From assembly GCA_012861695.1 (NCBI GenBank), contig JAAOOA010000064.1:310001-374000 (forward strand): a stretch of 64,000 nucleotides of DNA, read 5' to 3'. Positions 20,773 through 32,571 of this stretch are shown here, piece by piece. The notes beneath the pieces are model-generated. The model ran no database searches. It was not told the origin of the DNA and was given only the letters and a program-made list of their open reading frames with translations. This DNA is from Trematomus loennbergii. Its lineage: Eukaryota > Chordata > Actinopteri > Perciformes > Nototheniidae. A program made the translations under genes and the position numbers. Positions within the stretch are counted from its first letter, which is position 1. Each line of letters begins with the position of its first letter.

Positions 20773-22325
20773 CCTCTTAAGCCCTGAGCCTGTTTTTCAG
20801 GTCTCAGGCTCGAAAATGACATTCCCAGAACAAATGACCATATCTTCCCTTCTCAAAGGGTTAAATTAATAATCTTTATTCTCAAAGTAATGATAAACCT
20901 GTGAGTTGGATGTAGAAAAGTCAGAATCAATATACAGATGGAATCAATATACAGATGGAGATATACATGGAGAATATACAGTACCTCATATACCCTTCCC
21001 TCCATCCTTCATCCATCTCTCCTTCCCCTGTCCCTGGTATAACTGAGCATATCTAAGAGTATACATCATATGTTGTATGTATTACTGTTGGTATGTATGC
21101 AAATGTATTCTGCTCCCTGACTCAAATGGTGTGTGTGGTGAGTGGTTGGTGTTTATGGGTATGTGTGTGTTCTTACCTGAGGCCTGGAGGACGGGGGCTG
21201 TGTGTGTGTGCGTCGTGGCCGCGGTCGGGAGGCTGTGTAGTGCCTCAGAGTCTGTCCCTGGGTGGGTAGAGGCTCCATTGGGGAAGCGGGGGGTCCAGAG
21301 CTGAGCATCTGTAGATGTTTTTTATTTTAAAGAAAATTCAGATTTTACATAGTAAAAAACTGTAAATTATAGTGTCCGTCCAAAAACTATTTTTTACAGA
21401 TAGTGAAACTACCCTTGGATGATGGGTTAGTAGACTAAAAGCTTTAGGAATCCAAAGTACAACATATAATAAGTACCCTGTATCAAGATTGATGCAAAAC
21501 AAGTGAAATTTGACCTTTTTAGAGAGATTTAGCCAAAAACCCCCACTTCTGGGGTCATTTGGGTGGATTTGACCTATCTCTGGCCCCCTTGGTCGATTTT
21601 GATGAATGAAATCTCTTTATAACCGCTAGAGCCAATGGAATCGAGGGAAAGTTATATACACACCAAAACGTTAACAAATAAGGAGTGAGAGTGACGCGTT
21701 ACAAAAACCGGAAGCTGCATACACTCTGGTGGCTACCATTAGCAGCTAACTTTTCCGCTCCGATTTTTACATAAAAATGGAATTATGGATTATAAATAAT
21801 TTTTTAAAAGGTACAAGTACATTATCAACCTTTGGATCAACAGTTGTAGATTTTTTTTTTTCGTTTTAATGCCATTGAACACGTCTTTTGACCTAATTGA
21901 CAGCTACGGTGAGACGATCTGCCGTAAAAGCCCCGTAAAGGTACGTGTTGTGATGTCTGTGTTTGCTTCCCCTGTCGCAAGTTGGGATCGCTCAGTGATG
22001 ATACTATACCTAAATAATCAGTGGAGTCTCAGCTTTAATAGGCTATATTGTATGTGCAGCTACGATAAGTAATAAGGGTATCTTTATCTTGAATTGTGTG
22101 CCGCAGTTCGTTAGATTTTTTTCGCTCAGGGGCCATTTAGACCCTTCTTATGAGACTTGTGTTTAGTTTTGGTAAAAATGGTTCATATCTTCAGTTAGCT
22201 GAGATTATTCCCGTTAATCTGGTGCTACACATTAATAGTTTCATAAATGTTAAGAAGCCTGAGACATTATCTCGAAAACAAAAAGGTGGGAGGGGTCCAA
22301 TGGGGGGACCGCCGTGCTTAAGAGG
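20773..22325. mobile_element. TTAA-target transposon copy 1 (CCTCTTAAGC termini)
   Basis: The ends CCTCTTAAGC and GCTTAAGAGG are inverted and bracketed by TTAA on both sides (20,769–20,772 and 22,326–22,329). That target is used by piggyBac and Kolobok superfamilies. The body matches the copies at 41,401 and 42,566 at high identity, except for about 375 extra bp (about 20,936–21,312) interrupting CAATATAGATG. It carries the conserved short ORF MPLNTSFDLIDSYGETICRK (21,869–22,072), followed by a donor-like AAAG|GTACGTG. No transposase is visible, so it is non-autonomous. Confidence 0.9.
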
Positions 22326-22706
22326 TTAAAGACTTAAGAAGACTTCATCAATGCATTGTACAGTATGGGTTTGTATCCTAAAATCACCAGACCTAGTACA
22401 ATCACTTCTCTGCTATATGAATAGACAACATATTCACAAACATTATGGAGAACAATACAGCAGGGACTACTATATAGTGACATCAGTGATCACCTGTTCT
22501 TATTGTCTATCACTGCAGTTATAAGAAACCTAAAGTCTCCAGCCATTTCAAATACAAAAGATTGAGAACTGAAGAAAACATAAATGCATTAAAGAATACT
22601 TTAATCACAATTGGAGGGTAGTATATGAGAGAGACGATATGGACAAGGCCTATGAGGAATTTCTAAACATTTTGAAATCACTTTGTGACAAAAAGTGTCC
22701 TGTGAA

Positions 22707-22985
22707 ACAATGCAGAGAGACACAAACAAAGTGACCATGCATGGATCACTGATGGCCTAAATAATGCAGAGAGACACAAACAAAGTCACCGTGCATGGAT
22801 CACTGATGGCCTAAACAATGCAGAGAGACACAAACAAAGTCACCGTGCATGGATCACTGATGGCCTAAATAATGCAGAGAGACACAAACAAAGTCACAGT
22901 GCATGGATCACTGATGGCCTAAACAATGCAGAGAGAGACACAAACAAAGTCACCGTGCATGGATCACTGATGGCCTAAACCAGGG
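22707..22985. repeat. Minisatellite, ~54-bp unit, five copies
   Basis: Units start AATGCAGAGAGACACAAACA and contain GTGCATGGATCACTGATGGC, with few differences. The unit matches LINE ORF2 sequence just upstream (KKCPVKQCRETQTK), so a piece of the LINE has been amplified in tandem. Confidence 0.9.
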
Positions 22986-23736
22986 GTCGGCAACCTTTTT
23001 GATATGAAGTGCCATTCTAAAAAAAAAAATTATCAGCGTGCCGACGATCGTGAATTATCAACGGAGGGGGGGGGTGTTGAAAGCTCGACGAAAACACTCG
23101 TGAAAAGTGATATGATATATGCACATTACAAAAAAGGGCTCTAAGAGTAATCAATAATGTTGGATATCTTGAACACACTCATTCATTATTCTTGAAGTCA
23201 CACACACTGAAGTTTACTGATCTGGTTACATTTCAAACTGCATCATGTACAGAGCAAGAGATCATCTACTTCCTAGGACACTACAGACGTTGTTCATAGA
23301 CAGAGAGGGGGGTATCATCTGAGAGGAGATCTACATCTGAAACAACTCAAGGTCAGAAGAACTCTGAGAAGAGCAGAACAATCTGGGGGGGGGGGGTTTC
23401 ATGGAGCGGCTTGGAGCAGGAGTTCAAACAAAGCACACATAGCATTCACTTTGAAGGATGCACAGAAACACTTCTTTGGGAAAGTATGAGAATGAAGAAA
23501 GGAGATTGAAGAGGAGAAATGATTGTAAATGTATAAATGTAAATATGTAAGTAGGAATAACTTTCAGAGATGATTGAAAGGATAATCATTGATCAGCAGG
23601 AAGTGAGGGGGATCAATAAGCATCTGCTCCCTCCTGCTCCCTTCGGACACATAGGATTTATTATTATGATGAACATTGATAAATACTTTATTCTAACAAT
23701 ACGCTGTTCTGTTTCTCACATGTGTTCTTCCTCCAG

Positions 23737-23783
23737 GCTGGACCATGGAGGAGAGCAGAGGTTCAGAGCAGGTGTGAGGAAGT
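23737..23783 (+). CDS. Linker exon before B30.2 in the NLR locus
   Basis: After acceptor CTTCCTCCAG, 47 bp encode LDHGGEQRFRAGVRK and end at donor GAAGT|GTAAGT. This short exon (usually VDHGGE-like) joins LRRs to the PRY–SPRY exon in fish NLRs. The donor phase fits the B30.2 exon at 26,816 (RK–Y–SCGLTLD). Confidence 0.75.
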
Positions 23784-23815
23784 GTAAGTGTGGATCAGTC
23801 AGCTTCTCTCTAGAG

Positions 23816-26678
23816 CAGGGGTAGCCAACACGGTGCCCGCGGGCACTTAGTCGCCCGCAGGGGCAACGTGAGTCGCCCGCGGGGCATGTTCTAAAAATAG
23901 CTCGCCAAGCAAATCCAAAATGTATAAAATACACAAAACAAAAAAGGAAATTAATTAAAAGAATCGACCCTATGCATAAACGAAACCTCAATCATAGCGA
24001 ACTCTATCTACTTACTACAACTCTATATCTATCTAACACCCTCCTCCCCCCACCCCCACAATGAATATCGACCAATCACGTTCTTGCTTGATTTGCGGGA
24101 CCAGCGTTGCAGTCTGGAAAAAAGGCACCTCCCCGCTGATGTCCCTTCTGGCAGAATCTACACAACACATCAGCCCCATTGAGCAGCCTATCATGCAGCC
24201 TATACAGCACATGAGGGGCAGAGCTTTACTCTTATGGAATGCCATTTAAGCCAAAATTAAATAAATAAATAAATACATAAATAAATACATAAATAATTAA
24301 ATAAATACATATATATATATATAAATATGCCTATGAAATACATTCTGAAATAAATAAATGAGGCAATAAATATGTATACATGTACATTTAAATACACATT
24401 TATTTATTTCATGGGACTTTTATTTCATAATGACACATTTATTTATTTCAGGGGACTTGTATTTCATAATGAGACATTTCCATTTCTTATATGCAAATGA
24501 ACGGGGCGTGGTTAGCTCACAGATCCAGACCAAAGCAACAGCACCGCAACACTGACTCAATAGCTCTTGTTTCACACTCAGCCTGGTTTAGCTCTGGTTC
24601 TTCCTGTTTCAGCCGCAGCGGAGCCGGCTCTAAACACCGGACACCGGTTCTTAGCTGACCCCACTTGGCTGCCCGGCAAGAACCAAGAACCACGCTCACG
24701 TCGGAAGGGGGCGAGATTAACCTGAGCCATAATAACAGTTTATGGCGAGTACGGAAAATGAAAGTTGTAACCAGCAGTAGCGCTGAGCAAAGTGACTAGA
24801 ACGCAACCACACACTTATAAACAAACACACTTTATAAAGTCAGGCAACACTAACCAGGCTTCGTGTGATTCTGTTTATTTGTACCTTACTTTGACCATCC
24901 GTTCTCTGTTATTGATCATTGTGGAGAGCAGGCAGACGTTTTGTTTTGTATTATAGCAGCTATCAGATGGAATCAATACATGGGCTGCCCAGGTTGTCAT
25001 GTCCGACTATCACAAGTAGAATCATAATGAAAGGTCAAATGTGCCTGTAGAAAACGGCTTATGCCACAATAGGATAGCAACAAGTAGTCAAGATAGTCAG
25101 TTCAGCTTCGGTTGCTGTTGCATAACTGCGGTCAACTCAGCCGTCTCTGGCCTTCGCTTGGTCAAATCAGCAGCTATTCATTTTTGAGTGCGCAATTAAT
25201 AGCGCCTTTACGGTAAACTGACACTGTTTGACTCAGTCCTAGTTTGACTGCTACAATCAAATGAAGTATGCTACTTTTACTGTGTACTTTTTGGGTAATA
25301 CTCTCTCAAAGTCCCTGAGAACAAACTCATGCCACTTCTGCTATATTTGATGAGATAAAATGATTTGTATCCATAAGTTCTTAATAAAATTGGTACTGTT
25401 GGACTCAGTACTTGTTAGACTACTACCACAAATACAATGAAGTAGGCCTACTTTTATTGTGTACTTTTGAGTAATACTCTGTCAAACTCCCTTCCAGAGT
25501 ACAATCATGCATGTTTTTAGCTATCTTTGATGAGAGATAAAATGGTATTTTGCCATAAGTTCTTAGTTAAATTGATAGCCTACTGTTGGACTCAGTACTA
25601 CTTGGACTACTACCACAAGTACAATCAAGTACTTTTACTGTGTACTTTTTGAGTAACACTAGGTCAAACTCCTGTCCTGAGTACATTCTTTCATGTATTC
25701 TGCTATCTTTGATAAGAGATAATATCTATATTTCAGGTATTTATTTAAATAAGAAGTGACCTTTGAATAAATATTGCAAAACAAAGCCTATATCACCTGC
25801 AGGCTTAGCCGTGTGTATTTCTTCCTGCACTACAAGATTTTGATGTATACACATCTGGGCCATTTATTGTGTAATCTCTCCAAACATATACAAATGCCTG
25901 TATTGGAGTCAAAAAGGTGCAGTAGAAGGACTTTAGCAGCATCATAAGAGGCCAACAAGAGTGACTGGGTGTGTCACTGTGCTGAAGGAAGGTTGTGAAC
26001 AGCTATCCAGGATAGTCTCTAAAGACTTTCCAAGGGGTAACAATGCTGCTGCTGGAGTACTGATGTAGTGGATCGAGTGTTGATGTCATCTGTCTACCTT
26101 CTCCTCTTAAAATACTCTGTCTAACATTATCTGTACATTACATTACATTACATTACATTACATGTCGCTTTTATCCAAAGAGACTTACATACATTCAGTA
26201 CTGTGGACAATCCCCACAGGAGCAATTTGGGATGAAGTGTCCTCCCCTGATTCGAAGTCCAGCACACTACCCACTGAGCCACAGCCTCCCAGTATTGTGA
26301 ACGCTTTTAACGCTTATTAAATATAGCAGAAAACATGCATTATTCTACTCAGGAGGGGAGTTTGACAGGGGATCACTCAAACACTTGATTGTACTTGTGG
26401 GAGTAGTCCAAGTAGTACTGACTCCAACAGTCCCAATTGTATTAAGAACTTATGGCAAAATACCAAAATACCAAAATACATCCATGTTCTTTGAGTAAAC
26501 ACTGAAGGGGTCCCACAGACCCAAACAGACACAAAGGTTAAAGGTTAGCATGTCATCATGTTAAAATGTGCTAAATATATACACTGCAAAAAACAACAAA
26601 AAGAGGAGTAAAAGTAGCTCACGACTTGTTTTATTTTTTGAAAGTAGCCCTCACCCTAAAAAAGGTTGGAGACCCCTG
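23816..26678. mobile_element. hAT-like transposon, 2,863 bp, in the last NLR intron
   Basis: The ends are CAGGGGTAGCCAACACGGTG and the inverted AAGGTTGGAGACCCCTG. They are flanked by a perfect 8-bp duplication CTCTAGAG (23,808–23,815 and 26,679–26,686). The interior lacks a recognisable transposase. It contains AT-rich AAATA repeats (24,255–24,470), three to four diverged ~160-bp direct repeats built on GGACTCAGTAC…GTGTACTTTT…CATAAGTTCTTA (about 25,220–25,690), and an inverted copy of the same unit at about 26,320–26,460. The direct/inverted pattern resembles an internal fold-back. Confidence 0.9.
26137..26290. repeat. Teleost dispersed repeat (CATTA…GCTTTTATCCAAAG)
   Basis: CATTACATTACATTACATTA precedes GTCGCTTTTATCCAAAGAGA and CTTACATACATTCAGTACTG. 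A block ending CACTACCCACTGAGCCACAG follows. The GCTTTTATCCAAAGNGACTT core is a common interspersed repeat across fish genomes. It is nested in the 23,816–26,678 hAT. Class assignment is uncertain. Confidence 0.6.
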
Positions 26679-26815
26679 CTCTAGAGACACAGATGATGGA
26701 GGTGCTATTTATTCATTAGAACATGACCTCTTGAAGCTTTATAGAAAGATCACTGACAGAGAGGAAAGCCTTCAGGTGAGTCTGGTGATAAACTGCTGTC
26801 TGTGTCTCTCCTCAG

Positions 26816-27388
26816 ATTCCTGTGGACTCACCCTGGACTCAAACACAGTGAGCAGGTTCCTCAAACTGTCTGAGGACAACAGGAAGGTGACACGTGTGGA
26901 GGAGCAGCAGCCATATCCTGATCATCCAGAGAGGTTTGAGTGCAAGGCTCAGCTGATGTGCAGAGAAGCTCTGACTGGTCGCTGTTACTGGGAGGTCGAG
27001 TGGAGAGGATGGGTTATGATAGCAGTGACTTACAGAGGAATCAGGAGGAGAGGAGGGGGAGATGAATGTGTGTTTGGAGAGAATGATCAGTCCTGGAGAC
27101 TGTTCTGCTATGATAGAGGTTACTCTGTCAGGCACAATAAGAGAGGAACATACATCTCCCCTCCTCCTCCCTCCTCCTCCCTCCTCCTCCTCCTCCTCCT
27201 CCTCCTCCTCTGGTAGAGTAGCAGTGTATCTGGATCATGCTGCTGGCTCTCTCTCCTTCTACAGAGTCTCCTCCTCCTCACTGATCCTCCTCCACACCTT
27301 CAGAGCCACATTCACTGAACCTCTCTATGCTGGGTTTACGTTAGATGTTTCCTCCTCAGTGTCTCTGTGTCCTCTGTGTCCTCTGTAG
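26816..27388 (+). pseudogene. B30.2 (PRY–SPRY) exon of the NLR locus, frameshift in a TCC run
   Basis: The acceptor TCTCCTCAG precedes 26,816. PRY motifs LTLDSNTVSRFLKLSEDNRK and QPYPDHPERF lead to SPRY motifs GRCYWEVEW and SWRLFCYDRG. At 27,155–27,215 a TCC/CTC repeat encoding poly-Ser has slipped. The frame ends in Leu-rich sequence and a stop, whereas the +1 frame resumes with GRVAVYLDHAAGSLSFYRV, RATFTEPLYAGFTL and a natural-looking stop at 27,386–27,388. B30.2 is the presumed ligand-binding end of fish NLRs. Slippage at this microsatellite explains the break. Confidence 0.85.
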
Positions 27389-27435
27389 GAGGAGACCACT
27401 TCCTGTCCTGGGTCACATGATGTTTTAAATGGAGG

Positions 27436-27700
27436 CTTCTCTGTTCCTCCTCCTCCTCCTCCTTCCTCCCCTCCTCCTCCTCCTCCTCCTCCTCCTCCTC
27501 CTCCTCCTCCTCTCTCCTCCTCTCCTCCTCTCCTCCTCCTCCTTCTCCTCCTGCTCCTCTCCTCCTCTCCTCCTGCTCCTCCTCCTCCTCTCCTCCTCCT
27601 CTCTCCTCTCCTCCTCTCTCCTCCTCCTCCTCCTGCTCCTCTTCTCCTCTCCTCCTCCTCCTCCTCTCCTTCTCTCTCCTCCTCCTCTCCTCTCTATCTT
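27436..27700. repeat. Imperfect TCC/CTC microsatellite
   Basis: About 265 bp of CTC/TCC-dominated pyrimidine tract just after the NLR stop codon. Open frames of 117–124 codons (poly-Leu/Ser on plus, poly-Glu/Arg on minus) are products of the repeat and not genes. Confidence 0.95.
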
Positions 27701-28937
27701 GCAGCATCAAATAATTATGACATTGACTTCAAAATGTAGCTTTTCACTATTTTCGACCATATATAGCAATTGTTCATGTTAGCTCTAATAAATGCAGTTT
27801 TTCTGGTGTCTTTACAAATGCATCCTGTTTTTGAGAATCATTGATCTATTCCATAAAGAAAAAACACCCCACAAGCAATGGCATTACGTAAAGAAACATT
27901 TAAAGAGTTAACATTCTGATAATGAATGAATATTGGTATTTGGTAGTTATGATAAGGGTGGTTAAGGATCTTAGCATTTCACTTCAATACATTTTTCGGG
28001 GGCTGACTTTTTTTCTCTAAGGACATCAGAGCAACTCTTTTATAAGGTCTAAAACTAACCAGTCTGTCAAAATATCCAGTCAGTACCAACAATGCCACCC
28101 CCAATATAAAATCATCTATAATTTGACCTAAGGTCCACATGTGCAACTAAATAAACAAGCACCATTTGCTGAAGAAAGACTGATATTTGTTCAACAGCTC
28201 AGAGAAGTAGTAGTTCATTTGTCAATAGCCATAAACTAGGTATGAAAAGTTTTTGAACACTATATAAGTGCATTTTCAGCGGTATTAACAATAGGTACTT
28301 CAGCAGCCCAAGATTTCAAAAGGTCAAATGATGTGTTTAGTCTCTTTAAAATGTGACGGTACATAGATTTTGGTCTAAACTTTACAATGATATATTACTT
28401 TAAGCTTTTGGAGTAGGTTGCCCTCTTTCATACTGGCTCTATGCGTAAACATGTAGATTTTCTTTTGAAAGAATTGCAATGATATAGGGTTGAAATAAGG
28501 AGTAATAGCATATAGAAAGCTTATATTCTTGCAATGCTATAATGCATTTTTCAAAACTATAGACCTTTAAAAAGTCACTATGAGACATGGTCCATCTACA
28601 TTGGCACAACCAACCCCCTGGCTCATTAACTAAGTATAGTTTATAACCTCAATGATTGAGTTATACATTCATATGTTATCAATTCATCTGTTCATTGCTT
28701 TCACGATGATGAATAGCTTAACTGTTATTTTTACACAACAGTAAGAAAATACCAATTCAAATGTCCAGAGGCATAGACATTACATACACAATGATATAAA
28801 ACAGAAAAACAACAAATCCTCATATTTACAAAGCTGGACTTATTTATAAATATTGTTATTGCTTCATCAATTGTATTGATGTAATATCTCAAAGTGAGAG
28901 TATTCACAGAGAGGCACAACTTAAAGATCAGACAGAA
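27701..28937. other. AT-rich non-coding DNA after the NLR gene
   Basis: AATAAA-like signals occur soon after the microsatellite (for example CTAATAAATGC at about 27,786), and one could serve the NLR transcript. Otherwise there are no ORFs above background and no repeat I can name. Confidence 0.4.
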
Positions 28938-29123
28938 TGGCCGTTTCTCAATGTCGAGTAAACCTGCTGCAGAGCCACTATTTCAAGTATACTACGTCAT
29001 CGAGTGGCGCCGAATGCTGGGCATTTAACATGCATTTAAACAGTCATTCGGCGCCACTCGATGACGTAGCATACTTGAAATAGTGGCTCTGCAGCAGGTT
29101 TACTCGACATTGAGAAACGGCCA
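28938..29123. mobile_element. Palindromic MITE with ~78-bp arms
   Basis: It starts TGGCCGTTTCTCAATGTCGA and ends with the exact reverse complement. The arms hold CTGCTGCAGAGCCACTATTT and CATCGAGTGGCGCCGAATG, and almost all positions pair across a ~28-bp centre. Near-perfect arms imply recent origin or gene conversion between them. GGCCGTTTCTCAA-type ends are frequent in fish Harbinger-like MITEs. The target duplication is not clear. Confidence 0.85.
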
Positions 29124-30257
29124 CAAACTGACTGAGCAGCTCCATCGGCTCCTGTGTTCACTGGTAAGTTTCTAATGCGTACAAGAACGTTTCTTTCTAT
29201 ATCCCCTTAGGGGCTCTGTATGTTGCAATATATTTACAAGATGTTTTGACAGCAGCATTTGTTTTCCTCGAAGGGAAACCAAACAGTGCAGCTGATCATA
29301 GTTTTAGCTGGTGCTTTCAGGAATATTACAGCTAAATACAAGCTACAGTATGACAACCAATGAGCAAGTCCCTCTCATGTGCGTTTGGAAAGTAACAAAT
29401 GTGCGTCTGTTCACCCATTTTTTAAATCATGCATTTCTGCTCTACCCTGTCACCTGTTTCTCTATTAGAGTACCAGGATGTAGACAGAAGCCGCAACCAA
29501 AGTACCCATTAAACTGTGTGGTGTTTTGCATTGTAGGTCTTGCCTTTGAGTCTAGCAACAAAGTCCAACAGCTTTGCTGTTCACACAGGTTCCATTTTCC
29601 CTCCAAGACACCTTTGGAGGCCAATGTTTTTGCCTGATCAACAAAGGGTCTGAGAAAAATAGACACGACAGACTCATGGGAACCAAACCAAAGACCTGTA
29701 AGCATTACATTCTGCGCGGGCGGTGCGCGCTTTGTGATGTGCAACAACATGTGACAAACAACAAAAACGTGTGAGTTTTAACAACATGTTTATTTATTGA
29801 CTTTTCATTCCTGTATGGCAATATTCATTTTGCACAAAGATGGCACTGTTTGTCAGAGCACTTCATCCTTCTGGGTTATATATAGAGGATATTACCTTTT
29901 TTTAACACGGTATTTATTGTGAAATACATGCCTTGTACATGCCATAGTGTTGGATGATTTATCCGACTAAGATATTTTAATTAGGTAGAAAATAGTGATA
30001 TACAGTGTAAAAGTCCTGCATTTGTGGCACCCCTGGGATGTGTGACCACATTCATATAATTATTATTATTATTTAGAGTTAGAACATGCATTTATTTTGT
30101 ACATCTGTTCTTTTCATTTCACTAACGGGGTCGATAGATGCAGTAAGTAGTGAGGCGGAACGTTTGTGTTCGATTCAATGGTTCCGGGGGACCGATTAAA
30201 GCGACGGACGTTCCCGGGGTTTCCTCAGAAGTAATCTGGAAGGAAACTGAACACAAC
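29124..30257. other. Non-coding flanks of the CACTA fragment
   Basis: Apart from the exon at 29,454–29,695 this stretch is AT-rich without recognised genes. An ATT microsatellite lies at about 30,058–30,075. Confidence 0.4.
29454..29695 (-). pseudogene. CACTA/EnSpm-type transposase exon fragment
   Basis: Minus strand. After acceptor CTTACAG the exon reads LWFGSHESVVSIFLRPFVDQ, then LLLDSKARPTMQN and QFNGYFGCGFCLHPG, to a donor AACAG|GTGACA. The D-x-x-ARP…QFNG-x-xGCG-C-x-HPG signature is that of CACTA/EnSpm-like transposases in fish (the region before DUF4218). The exon itself is open, but no neighbouring exon was recognised, so I call it a relic. Confidence 0.7.
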
Positions 30258-31242
<985 letters not shown>

Positions 31243-31871
31243 ATCGTGTCCTCATTACTTCTGTTTCACCTGCACCATACAGGTTGGTAAACTGTGCATA
31301 AATCACAATGAATCCCCATAAGGTTTGCGAAGATAATATGTAACGGCCTGCTAACAGTTAAAGACTTTGTAGCGCTGTTTACATGTAAAACCGTTAAATA
31401 GTGTGTGTGTATTAGCCTAGCTTCCCCGGTACGCCGCCATTTTGGGGACAACGTGATCTGACGCAGTAAGGATACAAGTTTGTCAGTATATCTGAAGGCT
31501 CCCGTACACTGAGTATTTACATGCATGTATAGTGATTGTGAGTTTGTAATAAATATGTACTTTGTAAGGGTTATAAGTTAGTTACTGTTGGTAAAACAGT
31601 AAGGTTGTTTGTTACACTTAAATATGTTTCAGTAATGCATTTTAGTGACCTGCCATTAATGGCAGAAGGTAAATAGTCAACATGACAGGTTAGAGGGGTC
31701 ATGAAATACTACTTTTAAGTGAAAGTAAAAAGAAGAGTAGTATTAATACAGGTTAATACTGTATACAAATGTATTTAAGGTACACAGATGTTATTGAATG
31801 TGAATTCTGGGGTTATAAGTGGGTTTAAGTTGTAACATTTAGGTAACACTTTGAGTGCAGTTCACCTGAGT

Positions 31872-32326
31872 ATGGCATCTTTTAATTTGGAGTCAGATCT
31901 AAAGGCTGTCATTGTGGATGAGTTGATGGAAAGGGGTAATCTTGTGCTGCCTGCACCGTCTGATGCTTTGCCTAAAACTGGGAAGACTCAGAAGCTTGAG
32001 GCGGAGCCTTCAGCTGCTCAGGCAGAGGGTCGTGACAGTGAGGACGATGGGCGGTTTACACCACTGCACACGTTGCCTCGCCATGAACCTCTATTCCCTG
32101 GTAGCTCCGTAGACTCCCGAGAGGGGGCTAAACTAAAGGTCCGTGTCGCACGTCTCCAGTTAGAGGCAACAGACAGAGAGCAGAGCAGGCAGACACAGTT
32201 CCAGCTGGAAGTCAGGAAGCAGTAGCTGCTCTTTCGTTGGAGGAAAGTCTTGACTATGACTCCGTTAAAACTGCCATCCTCAGAGTGTACAAACTCGTTC
32301 CCGAAGCTTACCATCAGAAAAATTAG
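31872..32326 (+). pseudogene. Gypsy-type retrotransposon gag fragment
   Basis: It opens MASFNLESDLKAVIVDELME. A charged central part (KLKVRVARLQLEATDREQSR) is interrupted after VRK by a stop. In another frame ALSLEESLDYDSVKTAILRV and YKLVPEAYHQK follow to a stop. The latter is the capsid/SCAN-like segment (…LVPEAYRQ…) found in many fish Gypsy-group gag proteins. Much of the middle is deleted, and no protease, reverse transcriptase or second LTR was seen. Upstream 31,290–31,860 might include its leader or LTR. Confidence 0.7.
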
Positions 32327-32571
32327 TTGTGGTTTTTAGTATGGCCACCCTTGTGTGGAGTGAGTCTGTTAGTCCTTCGAGTCATTCGAGACGTTTAGAG
32401 TCCTTCAATATTTTACTCAGTATTTTAGTAGTTGTCAGAAATAGCCAGAAATGGACACCCTGGGGTAAAGTAAATGTACCCTGAAAACAAAGCACTTGGA
32501 TCAAATGTATTCAGTTACTGTTGTATTATACGATGTTGCCTTTGTCTAATTGGGCTTTTATCCATGTTTCC

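Larger units (their letters stand above)
19400..23560 (+). mobile_element. Decayed LINE with ORF1 and ORF2 remnants
   Basis: A non-LTR retrotransposon lies in the NLR intron in the same orientation. ORF1 remnants (19,425–20,117) are followed by the start of an APE-type endonuclease ORF2 (20,233–20,571). ORF2 C-terminal relics (HTLKFTDLVTFQTA, WSGLEQEFKQS) lie at about 23,160–23,470. The middle, including the reverse-transcriptase core, is missing or replaced by the TTAA element (20,773–22,325) and a minisatellite (22,707–22,985). Its exact ends are uncertain. The 5' region 18,800–19,400 may belong to it. Confidence 0.75.
12375..27388 (+). pseudogene. Fish NLR locus: PYD–FISNA–NACHT–LRR–B30.2, frameshifted
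   Basis: Plus-strand exons in the expected order: PYD (12,375–12,666), FISNA–NACHT (14,153–15,925), LRR exons (16,012–16,185; 18,023–18,195; 18,344–18,515), a short linker exon (23,737–23,783) and PRY–SPRY/B30.2 (26,816–27,388). This is the architecture of the fish-expanded NLR group (NLR-C/NLRP-like), cytosolic innate sensors. The PYD and FISNA exons join in phase. At least five single-base or short frameshifts lie in the NACHT exon, one in each of LRR exons 2 and 3, and one in a TCC run in B30.2. The introns host two hAT elements and a LINE. A broken gene is the simplest reading; assembly indels are the alternative. Confidence 0.85.

Noticed and set aside
27336..27782. Poly-Glu/Arg (minus) and poly-Leu/Ser (plus) ORFs
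   Set aside because: Products of the TCC/CTC microsatellite.
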